From CAYURP01 sp964447175 (GTDB lineage Bacteria > Zixibacteria > MSB-5A5 > SM23-73-2), in assembly GCA_964447175.1 (NCBI GenBank), contig CAYURP010000070.1, positions 1-7,722 of the forward strand: 7,722 nt of DNA, given 5' to 3'. Of this stretch, positions 1 to 7,300 are shown piece by piece; the first letter of the stretch is position 1, and each line of letters opens with the position of its first letter. Under the pieces are notes generated by a model, which saw nothing but the letters and a program-made list of their open reading frames with translations, was not told where the DNA came from and ran no database searches. The position numbers and the translations under genes were made by a program.

Positions 1-161
1 ACCCGGTCCTGGGTATTATACCAATCTCTGATCTTGGTGCTCAACCTATCTCCTCAACCTTAAGCTCAATCAGTTACTTAATATAGCAAATCTTATGTTT
101 TTTTCAATTGCAAAAATGTTCTAACCCATTAAATTTTAATCTCTTTAACCGATAAAGGATA

Positions 162-170
162 AAAAGGAGG
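162..170 (+). promoter_or_regulatory. Strong Shine-Dalgarno site for the small membrane protein gene
   Basis: The sequence AAAAGGAGG ends five bases before the ATG at 176, which is near-ideal match and spacing. This site is the main evidence that the short plus-strand frame is a real, well-translated gene and that ATG 176 is its start. Confidence 0.8.
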
Positions 171-175
171 ATAGT

Positions 176-421
176 ATGCTTATCTGGTGTGCTGTTTTAT
201 TTTTTTTAGGGGTAGCTGCCTTTCTGGATAGTCTTTTCACTTTTGGTGAGATATTCAGAAGGGTAAACTCCGTCCTGTTTATGCTGGTTTCTTTAGGACT
301 TCTGGTTCGGGTCAGCATTAAAGCTAAAATGGGACAGAGGGAAAACTACCAGGAAAGAATCAGGAATCTGGAAACAGAAATCCTGAACCTGAAGGAAGAA
401 AAGACAAAAGTGTTAAGCTAA
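176..421 (+). CDS. Small two-helix membrane protein with coiled-coil tail, function unknown
   Basis: An 81-residue protein that I cannot assign to a characterised family. Residues 1-20 (LIWCAVLFFLGVAAF) form one hydrophobic helix. A short polar link with FGEIFRR follows, then a second helix at about 31-46 (NSVLFMLVSLGLLV). The tail after residue 47 is charged and carries a heptad pattern (I62, L65, I69, L72, V79), so a short coiled coil is likely. The positive residues R28, R29, R45, K49 and K51 flank the second helix. The start is fixed by a near-perfect ribosome binding site. The gene is convergent with the TPR gene: its TAA occupies 419-421 and the opposing stop begins at 422. The helix-plus-coiled-coil layout recalls small phage-shock-like or divisome-like membrane proteins, but I see no diagnostic motif. 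It is probably an inner-membrane protein that oligomerises through its tail. Existence as a gene is well supported; function is not. Confidence 0.8.
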   Translation: MLIWCAVLFFLGVAAFLDSLFTFGEIFRRVNSVLFMLVSLGLLVRVSIKAKMGQRENYQERIRNLETEILNLKEEKTKVLS

Positions 422-442
422 TTAACCTTCAGTCTTTTTTTT
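389..442 (+). terminator. Possible Rho-independent terminator of the small gene
   Basis: CTGAAGG at 389-395 pairs with CCTTCAG at 426-432 (7 bp), followed by TC and a run of eight T at 435-442. The 30-base loop is long, but it contains an inner GTTAA (412-416) / TTAAC (422-426) pairing that competes for one base. A second option pairs AAAAGAC (399-405) with GTCTTTT (432-438). If real, the terminator lies across the 3' ends of both convergent genes, since the T-run is inside the last codons of the TPR gene. The loop length keeps confidence low. Confidence 0.35.
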
Positions 443-2230
443 ACTTATCAATTTCAGATTGGCTCTGGCTTCCTCAGTAAAAAGGGATGAACTGAAGTTT
501 TCCAGAACGGAGAGGTAAGCCTTTTCTGCATTTGGCAGATCATTTATATCCTGGTAATAGATATCCCCGATCAATTTCTGTGCCAAAGCGCAGTAAGGAC
601 TTTGGGGATATTCTTTTATGATCCTTTCCAGCTCACTGATGGCTTCTTTAAAATTACCTTCTTGACGGTAAATGTAACCCATTTGAAGTTCTGCGTTACC
701 TGAAAGCAAAGGATCCTGAGAATCGACCAGTTTACTGAAAAGGGATAAGGACTCTTTCGAATTTCCCTTCACCTTTTCAAAAAAAGCCTGAGAAAAAACT
801 AAAAGTCCCAGAGGATTGTTTTCCATGTTCTCCTTCAGAAGAGAAATTCTCTCCAGGCTGTTATTCACATAAAATCCTTTAGGGAAATCCAGGACCAATT
901 TCAGGTATTTCTCCTGGGCATTTTTAAATTCCCCCTGGTAAAAATCTATCTCTGCTATTTTAAATCTTATTTCCTCTTTTTTCGTCTGAACCAGGGGATT
1001 GCCAAGAAGCTCCGTAAACCAGATGCCAGCGCTATCCGGCATTCCCCGGCTTAGCCAGCAATCCCCCATTCTAACCATGGCATCCGGATAAACAGAAAAG
1101 CCGGTAAAGCCCATCGCTTTTCTATACCATTGGAAAGCCTCCTCCGGTTGATTCAGCTTTAGGTATTTGATCTCACCGATATTATAATAGGATAGCACCA
1201 GCTCGTCGCCTTGCTTTGAATCTTTTATAATCTCATTATGAACCGCTATTGCTTCCTCGAATCTTTTCATTCCAGCTAAAGAGCTGGCTTTACACAACCT
1301 GGCTTTGTTCAGCAACAAAGGATTAATATGACCGGATAAGAGGTATTCGCAAGCTTTTAAGGAGAGCTCAAACAGCTTTTTTCTGTAACATTCCTGGGCA
1401 AAGCTTAGAACAAAGCTGCCCTTTCCATCCCACAGAAAATCAACTGTTTTGTAAATGTCAAAAGCTTTTTCCATCTCGCCTTTTATGATAAACAAATCAG
1501 CATAAAGCTTATAAGCATATTTATTAGTTGAATCCTCTTGGATAATATTTTCCAGGGCAAATTCTATTCCCAGCTGATCCTCACCATATTGAATCAGATT
1601 TTCCATACCCTTCTCCACTATTTCGAACCTTTTAGGGTCATTTTCCATAAAGTTAAGATATTCCTCCACACAGGATTTATAATCCCTGCTGATTTGATAC
1701 AGGTTGACCAGTTCTAAGGAAAAAATATTTTTCTTTAGATTTTTATTACCCAGCTTATAAGCCTCGATAGCCTTTTGATATAATCCATTCACCCGGTAAT
1801 TCAAAGCCACTCTTTGATAGACCTCAACCAGGTTATACCCTCTTTCAATGGCTCGGGAGAAGTTCTCCCCTGCTTTTTCTTCCTCTCCTGACTTCAGCTC
1901 AATTTCACCCAACTCTGCCCATAAGTTCCAATCCTGGGGATACTTTTGGGTGAGATCCTCAAGCATCCTTATCAGATCAGGATAGGATTTGCTTTCGTAA
2001 TATACCCTTTTTAAAAGAGAAACAATTTCAGGGCTGTCAGGATATTTTGAATATATAGGTTTTAAAACTTCTATGGCTTCAGAATATTTCCCATTGCTTA
2101 TAAACAACCTAACTTGATCAAGTTCTTTTTGAAACTCAATCTGAGGCTGAGCATAAGAAAAGGAAAATAAAAAAAGAACAAAAAACAAGCCAAAGGTCAG
2201 TATCTTTTGTAATCGGGTCATTCGATGCAT
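422..2230 (-). CDS. Exported tetratricopeptide-repeat (TPR) protein
   Basis: A 602-residue protein with a signal peptide: basic MHRMTRLQK, a Phe/Leu-rich core to about residue 24, and a probable signal peptidase I site after SYA (residue 27). The mature part is almost entirely paired helices of TPR type. Clear units include about 101-134 (W104, L107, G108, A120, F124, A127), about 343-376, and 511-544 (G518, Y521, A530, P542). Weaker units lie at 35-65 and 135-165. The C-terminal part (roughly 420-595), with its repeated aromatic-Pro turns (FPKG, YPQSP), resembles BamD/YbgF-type periplasmic TPR proteins. TPR arrays bind other proteins, so a scaffold or adaptor role outside the cytoplasm is the likely job; no catalytic motif is seen. 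ATG 2230 is preferred over the ATG three codons on because GAGGT lies four bases before it. It is the last of three minus-strand genes, 127 bp after the hydrolase-like gene. Its A8 tract near the 3' end encodes terminal lysines. Protein class is firm; partner and process are inferred. Confidence 0.9.
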   Translation of the reverse strand: MHRMTRLQKILTFGLFFVLFLFSFSYAQPQIEFQKELDQVRLFISNGKYSEAIEVLKPIYSKYPDSPEIVSLLKRVYYESKSYPDLIRMLEDLTQKYPQDWNLWAELGEIELKSGEEEKAGENFSRAIERGYNLVEVYQRVALNYRVNGLYQKAIEAYKLGNKNLKKNIFSLELVNLYQISRDYKSCVEEYLNFMENDPKRFEIVEKGMENLIQYGEDQLGIEFALENIIQEDSTNKYAYKLYADLFIIKGEMEKAFDIYKTVDFLWDGKGSFVLSFAQECYRKKLFELSLKACEYLLSGHINPLLLNKARLCKASSLAGMKRFEEAIAVHNEIIKDSKQGDELVLSYYNIGEIKYLKLNQPEEAFQWYRKAMGFTGFSVYPDAMVRMGDCWLSRGMPDSAGIWFTELLGNPLVQTKKEEIRFKIAEIDFYQGEFKNAQEKYLKLVLDFPKGFYVNNSLERISLLKENMENNPLGLLVFSQAFFEKVKGNSKESLSLFSKLVDSQDPLLSGNAELQMGYIYRQEGNFKEAISELERIIKEYPQSPYCALAQKLIGDIYYQDINDLPNAEKAYLSVLENFSSSLFTEEARANLKLISKKKTEG

Positions 2231-2234
2231 TGAT

Positions 2235-2239
2235 ACCTC
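2235..2239 (-). promoter_or_regulatory. Ribosome binding site that decides the start of the TPR gene
   Basis: On the minus strand GAGGT is followed by four bases (ATCA) and then ATG at 2230. The second in-frame ATG, three codons downstream, would be 13 bases from this site, so the upstream ATG is favoured. Confidence 0.55.
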
Positions 2240-2330
2240 AAGCTCTATCTGTATTACTCAAAAAGCACTCTTAAGTAAATACGAATAACTTCCCTTTATT
2301 AATGTTCTTGACTTTTATTTAAAACCGAAT

Positions 2331-2368
2331 TTCCAAGAAGGTGCTGTTTAAGGAAAATCATCTTGGAA
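2331..2368 (-). terminator. Inverted repeat over the stop codon of the hydrolase-like gene, weak terminator candidate
   Basis: TTCCAAGA at 2331-2338 and TCTTGGAA at 2361-2368 form a perfect 8-bp inverted repeat with a 22-base loop. The loop includes the TGA stop at 2358-2360. Reading on the minus strand, the repeat is followed by ATTCGGTTTTAAAT, which has only a short T-run, so it is not a textbook intrinsic terminator. It could also protect the 3' end of a processed transcript. Confidence 0.3.
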
Positions 2369-4241
2369 CTAATTTGAAAAGCTTCCCCTCACCCGGTTCC
2401 AGATGTGTGGTAAAGGGAATTGCACCAACGGATGTTTCGTAACCAGCAATCGTAGTATCATCTTCATAAAGATCAATGATTAGATATGTGCCTCCTTTAT
2501 TGATGTAAGAGATCACGTTTTGGGATTCATTTTCAAGGCATCTACGATTCACCAGCATGAAATAATTGGTAGTAGCTGTGGTGTCTTTAAAAAAACCCAC
2601 TTGAACGTAAGTCGTATCGAATTCTTCGCTTTCAAGCCTTTTTATGAAACTAAAATCCAGTTTGTTAACAGTATCGCTTGTACATGCTCCTTTCCAGTCC
2701 AGCTGGAGCAAAGTGGGACCAATTTTATCCAGGACAAAATTGATTTCCTGTACAGCGTACCATTTCTCATTAGGAACCCATTCTCCAGCACCTGGACTCC
2801 ATTCAACTAAACCTAATCCTCTCCAGTCAGTTGTATCTTCTTTGTTGTAATAGGTCGTAGTATACCAGAAATATGCCAGCCCTGTAGCTCCATAAGCTAA
2901 AGCCAGATAAGCTTCATCTTTTATTTCAGCAGGAGTTGGATTCCTCAAAGATAGGCACTTGGTCGGACCTGGACAAATATCCCACTCATGCACCTGGATT
3001 GTGGCATAAAAAGGTTTCTCATACTCACGAGCTTTTCTGGAGCAAGTATCCATCAAGGTACAGAAAAGATCAAGTTCGGTCTGAAGGTTCAGGGTAGTAT
3101 CATACGGGTAGTGATCTACGTTCAACTCCTTGGCTTTTATATCGTCCAAATAAATATCAGCCATTCTTCCCGACCAGCTGGTGACTGTCCACGTTCTTAA
3201 AGTTGTGAAAATGCTGGTAGTATCTGAAGGATCCCATGAAGATGGCTGTATACTCCTGATCAATTCATTAGCCCACTTTATAGCTGAGAGGCTTCCCCCT
3301 ATTGGTTCATCCACAAGATACCAGCGATAGAGTTGGGTATCTAAGCTGTTATAATAGTATTGTAGAGCTGTCTTAACCGAATCCTCGGTCAAGGAGAATA
3401 AGACCCTACCTGTGTCATTAGATACTATAACCTTATCTACCCACAAGTCTTTTAAATCTGTCCAGAAAAGCTCATAACAAAATCTGTGCCATCTTGTCTG
3501 GTTAAAAGAAATGCTCAGCGTATCATAAACATCAGCCTCGTCGAAATCAGAGACTTTGATCGGGTGTCTCAAAGTGTCATGTATATAATCATCAATAATG
3601 ATTAGGCTTCCCACTACCGCATTTTGATCACCCGTCTTATCTCCTATCTTCATAATGTAATCTGCCGTGCACAAGGTGGTTGGAAGCAAGAGTGGGCTGG
3701 AATTGTAAACACTGCCCCCTATGGGTCCGGAAAAGACGAAACCAGGACCGTGATCTGCAACCTTACACCATTGACCAACAGTGTCATCATCCTGATATTT
3801 TATGCTTACCGATGTATCGTGGTAGAAAGCATAACCTTCATTCAACTGTTCATTCTCTACCTCAAGATCTAAATAAAATCCGTAAGAGGTCAGTTCTTCG
3901 ATATACTGAGGAGTTCTGTCCGTCACTTTTACCTGTTTTGCTTTACCTCCATACTGGTTAAACGGGATGATAGATATTCCATACATCTTTCCATATTTGC
4001 TGCTCAATGAATCGCACACCCCAATAATGGAATTGGCGCCCATACTTTTGACCTGATTGAAGTAGTAAGAGATGGAGTCCTCTGGCATATTTACATCTGA
4101 GGAATATGGGTCTTTAAAAATTATCCTGGGAAAAGAACTTTCAGCCGGGCAGTTAGTTAAAGTTAAAATACAGAAAAAAAATTGTAAACAGACTAAAAAA
4201 AAAGGAGAGAACCTACCAATCACAACGCGTTTTATAATCAA
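2358..4241 (-). CDS. Exported TIM-barrel, glycoside-hydrolase-like protein with inserted beta-sandwich
   Basis: A 627-residue protein. Its hydrophobic leader (about 12-30, very Phe-rich) ends LTNC-31, either a signal peptidase I leader or an imperfect lipobox. Barrel signs are FNQVKSMGAN (61-70) as an early helix-strand, YRWYLVDEP (305-313) as a strand ending in Asp311-Glu312, DHYPYD (376-381), FYATIQVHEWD (411-421), and ALAYGATGLAYFWY (447-460) as a late strand. In clan GH-A enzymes the acid/base Glu follows strand 4 and the nucleophile Glu follows strand 7; E312 and E419 would fit, which is inference. Residues about 131-285 look like an inserted jelly-roll similar to carbohydrate-binding modules, ending in LWVDKVIVSND. 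The C-terminus (about 540-627) is a beta domain ending LEPGEGKLFKLVPR, a finish common in hydrolase accessory domains. I cannot name a GH family or substrate. No T9SS tail is visible. The start is TTG at 4241: an in-frame TAG lies six codons upstream with no ATG between. It is flanked by gaps of 96 and 127 bp. Confidence 0.75.
   Translation of the reverse strand: MIIKRVVIGRFSPFFLVCLQFFFCILTLTNCPAESSFPRIIFKDPYSSDVNMPEDSISYYFNQVKSMGANSIIGVCDSLSSKYGKMYGISIIPFNQYGGKAKQVKVTDRTPQYIEELTSYGFYLDLEVENEQLNEGYAFYHDTSVSIKYQDDDTVGQWCKVADHGPGFVFSGPIGGSVYNSSPLLLPTTLCTADYIMKIGDKTGDQNAVVGSLIIIDDYIHDTLRHPIKVSDFDEADVYDTLSISFNQTRWHRFCYELFWTDLKDLWVDKVIVSNDTGRVLFSLTEDSVKTALQYYYNSLDTQLYRWYLVDEPIGGSLSAIKWANELIRSIQPSSWDPSDTTSIFTTLRTWTVTSWSGRMADIYLDDIKAKELNVDHYPYDTTLNLQTELDLFCTLMDTCSRKAREYEKPFYATIQVHEWDICPGPTKCLSLRNPTPAEIKDEAYLALAYGATGLAYFWYTTTYYNKEDTTDWRGLGLVEWSPGAGEWVPNEKWYAVQEINFVLDKIGPTLLQLDWKGACTSDTVNKLDFSFIKRLESEEFDTTYVQVGFFKDTTATTNYFMLVNRRCLENESQNVISYINKGGTYLIIDLYEDDTTIAGYETSVGAIPFTTHLEPGEGKLFKLVPR
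4174..4203 (-). repeat. Two long homopolymer tracts in the signal-peptide coding region
   Basis: On the plus strand there is A8 at 4174-4181 and A9 at 4195-4203, 13 bases apart. On the coding (minus) strand these are T9 then T8, within the first 25 codons of the hydrolase-like gene, where they encode the Phe-rich leader. Tracts of this length are prone to slippage in replication or transcription, and a one-base change would put the whole protein out of frame. Confidence 0.7.
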
Positions 4242-4251
4242 CTCCGCACTA

Positions 4252-4256
4252 CCTTT
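4252..4256 (-). promoter_or_regulatory. Candidate ribosome binding site for the TTG-started gene
   Basis: On the minus strand AAAGG stands ten bases before TTG 4241. A second purine block, GGAG (4242-4245), touches the TTG and is too close to serve it. AAAGG is half of a small dyad (CCTTTAGAAAGG, 4252-4263) that could partly mask it. Initiation may therefore be weak. Confidence 0.4.
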
Positions 4257-4337
4257 CTAAAGGAAACTCTTTATGCAAGAATAGAAATTACCTTTGAGCA
4301 TGAGTTAATACCTGTTGTTTTATAATTATCTTATAAT

Positions 4338-7300
4338 TTATTTTCCCTCTATAAGTCTTCTAAAATATTCCTGGATAAGCTCCTCATATTCCTTGGGATA
4401 GTTTTCCTCAAAGACCTTTTTGAGCCACTCCTTTTCCAGTTGATCTTTTTCGCCCAAATCAAAGGGAAGTTCCTCCGGGCTTTTTCTGGCAATATCCTCG
4501 CCTACTTCTGCTTTTCTGTCTTTAGAGTAGTCCCGCTGGGTTAAGGATTTTTCCGCATCCAGAAGCCGGGATAAAATTCTTTCCTGGGTTCCGATGGTTT
4601 TCTCGGTAACGTTCTCGCTTTGTAGATCCTTTACTACCTCAGCTATCTGGTCAGCCATTCGGTCCAAACTTCCTAAAATCTCCTTTCTTTCCCCGAACTC
4701 TTTAGCTAACTGCTCCATGCTTTTCCTCACTGTTTCCTGCTCAGCTGCTAATCTGGCCAGCTCTGCCTGCTGTGCCAGGGTCAGGTTAGGACACTGCCCT
4801 TCAAAATCCAGAGTCTTTTGATTAATACCACTCTGTTTTTTGCACATGGATTGGAGCTGGGAGAAAAGCTCCTCCATTCCAGATCCGCTGCACGAGCCCC
4901 CTACGTTATCCATTGCCTCCATCAGCTTTTTGGCGGTCTGGTTTAATCCGTACAATGCTTCTCTCTGATGGGTCAAAGCCACTGTCCGATTCCTCTGATC
5001 CAGATATTTTACCGCTTTCTCCATCATAGCCACGCTTTCACTGATCCACTTACCTATGTCCGTGGAGAGAAAATAGCTTTTCAAGGAAAGCTCCTCCAGA
5101 TCTTTTGCCACCTGATCCCCACCTGTCTGTAGGTTAAGCTCCTCACCCGCTAACTCCCTCAGAATGAAATCCCCTTCGCTGAGCTTCTCTGTTTTCTCCA
5201 GAAGACTCTCCTGGTTTTCAGAGAGATAAAGAAGGTTAAATACTGCCTTTTTGATCTCCGCAAGTATATTCCCCAGGGATCTACTTTGCATCTTCTGTTT
5301 CAAAGAGGAACAGGTCTTTCCCATCTCGGTGAATTTGGCAGAACAAGCCCCTCCGCTTTCCTGGGATTGGGCTCGCTGGTTTTGGGATAGTTTCTCCTTC
5401 ATCTGGGCAAGGGATTCTTTTATTCCAGAGTCTTTCACTAGATTTCTTAACGTTCTGATGTCGGTTTCAGGTAAAAGGTCAAGTTCTGTTAAAAGATCAC
5501 TTAGTTGAGACAGGTTTTCCTCTAAAAATTCAGTCTTTTTTAGAACTGCACTTTCCTCATCTGAGAGTTCACTAATTTTTTCTTCATCTATGTCCTTTAA
5601 CTTCTTATTGATTCCTTCTTGCTGCTGGGTTAAATCCTCCAGCATCTTTATTGCAATGTCCATCTTTTGTTCAGCCTTCATCCTTTTCAAAAGGGCAATG
5701 GTTCGGTCCATTTTCTGGATCATCTCCTCAGCGGAAAACTGCATATTTTTCAAAGCCTGTCTTATCTTTTCCGGATCAAGCTCAGATAGTGCTTCCTGTA
5801 GTTTTTTCATTGCCTCTTTAAGTTCAGGCGATGCCACCTCCTCCAGAAGTTTTCTTAGCTCCATCATCTTCTCAATCATTTCCAGGGTAGCCAGGCGATT
5901 CTCCTCCAGCTTCTCCGAGGATGATTTCAGCCCCTCTGTTAGATCCTTTAATTTCTCTGCCATTTCCCGTTGATCCTTTAGAATCTCCTCTGCCTCCTTT
6001 TGCTTTTCCCAATCCATTTTTGTTTCTCGCAGAAGCTCCCGGGAAAGTTTTTCTAATTTCTCATGGAGTTTTTTCTCCTCCTTTTGAATCTCCTCCAAAT
6101 CGACTATCTGATCTGAGTGCTGCCTGTCAATGTCCCGGATGATCTCCGCAATCGAGGGAAGTCGAGCATGATAGGTTCCGGAGACCCCCTTCTTTGGTCC
6201 TGAGATGTTATCGTTATCATAGATTTCCACCCGATACCTGACCACATCAGATGGAACCAGCCCCAAGTCCGAAAGGTTCCAGAGATAATCCAGCTCTATC
6301 CTTGAGTTGTCCTTTTCCTTTATGGGAATGGGAAGGGTCTTCTCTTTTGATTCCATTCCGCCGGAAAGAACCTGATAAAAAAGCTTAAGATCGGAAAAGC
6401 CATAGTCATCCTCTGCCCGGATTAAAAGCTTAAGCTCCATACTCTCAGTCAAATCCTGATCCTGACCCGGCTCAACAACCTCAACCTGAGGATAGCCATC
6501 AAAGATGGCTGTTATGCTATACTCAATGGGATCCTGATTTTTATTTCCAGAGGAATCCGTAATCTCGATATGATAGGAATCGTCCTTCAATACCTTAATC
6601 TGAGCTGTGGCTTTATTGTTCTCAATTTTCATGTCCTTTTCCACAGCTTCCTTGAAAATCAATGATGCTGATTTTAAAGGTTTATTCGCCTGAGCTTCAA
6701 TTGTGACTTTCGTTCCCTTAATGGCATTAATATTACCGTCGTTTTCATCTAAGACTACAGTTTGAAGTCGGGTATAGGTAGGATAATCAAAGATCATTTT
6801 CAAGCCTATTACTCTGGGTTTATCCACTACACTGACTCTGTACTGTTCGCTTTTTATCCCATCAGCTTCAACGTAATAATCAAAACTCCTTTTGACCTCT
6901 TTGAAAGTGTATCTGAAATCAACGTCTTTCCCTTCTATCTCCTCTGTTTTTCTCAATTCTTCCTGGTTCCATTCCGCGCCCAGATTTCTCCAGAGAAGTT
7001 TTACTAAAACAGGCTTTTCGCCTTCAGCTTTTATCCCTATTCTTACATCAGAATATTTGACTGCCTCGTAATCGCCGGGTGAAACCATAAAGTAAAACTT
7101 CTGAGGATGTTCAATTTCGGTTAACGGATGAGAAAAAACGTAAAACGAGAAATTCATAGAGACCGGGAAAATAAGGGTAAATGCTAAAAACAGGACAGCC
7201 AGACTACAAGTTATTTTCAATGTTTTCCTGAGGGATTTTTTATTCACCACTTCCTTGAAATTCAAATCCTGGGAGATTTCGTCTGCCTCCTGGATAACCG

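Noticed and set aside
1..14. ACCC/GGGT hairpin at the left edge as a terminator of an upstream gene
   Set aside because: The stem is only 4 bp, no T-run follows, and the sequence is cut by the window edge.
40..60. Direct repeat CTCAACCT at 40-47 and 53-60 as an operator
   Set aside because: Two 8-base copies 13 bases apart in non-coding DNA, far from the start of the small gene and without symmetry, are too weak to call a binding site.
1..87. Short stop-free stretches at the left edge that could be the 3' end of a plus-strand gene
   Set aside because: Frames ending at 61-63 and near 85-87 are both open, but fewer than 30 codons are visible and neither reads as a recognisable protein end.
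108..135. TTGCAA with TAAATT 16 bases downstream as a promoter for the small gene
   Set aside because: Each hexamer matches the sigma-70 consensus only partly, and AT-rich sequence gives many equal alternatives, so it is not called.
3624..3961. Overlapping plus-strand open frames inside the hydrolase-like gene
   Set aside because: They overlap each other in different frames, lie opposite a well-supported gene with a signal peptide and domain pattern, and show no domain features.
5590..5973. A 127-codon plus-strand open frame rich in Ser and Phe
   Set aside because: It is antisense to the Glu/Lys-rich coiled coil of the DUF4175-like gene. Its composition is what the complement of such codons gives, and no ribosome site supports it.
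6379..6434. Direct repeat AAAAGCTTAAG at 6379-6389 and 6424-6434
   Set aside because: Both copies encode Leu-Lys-Leu in beta strands of the DUF4175-like protein; shared codon choice explains the match.
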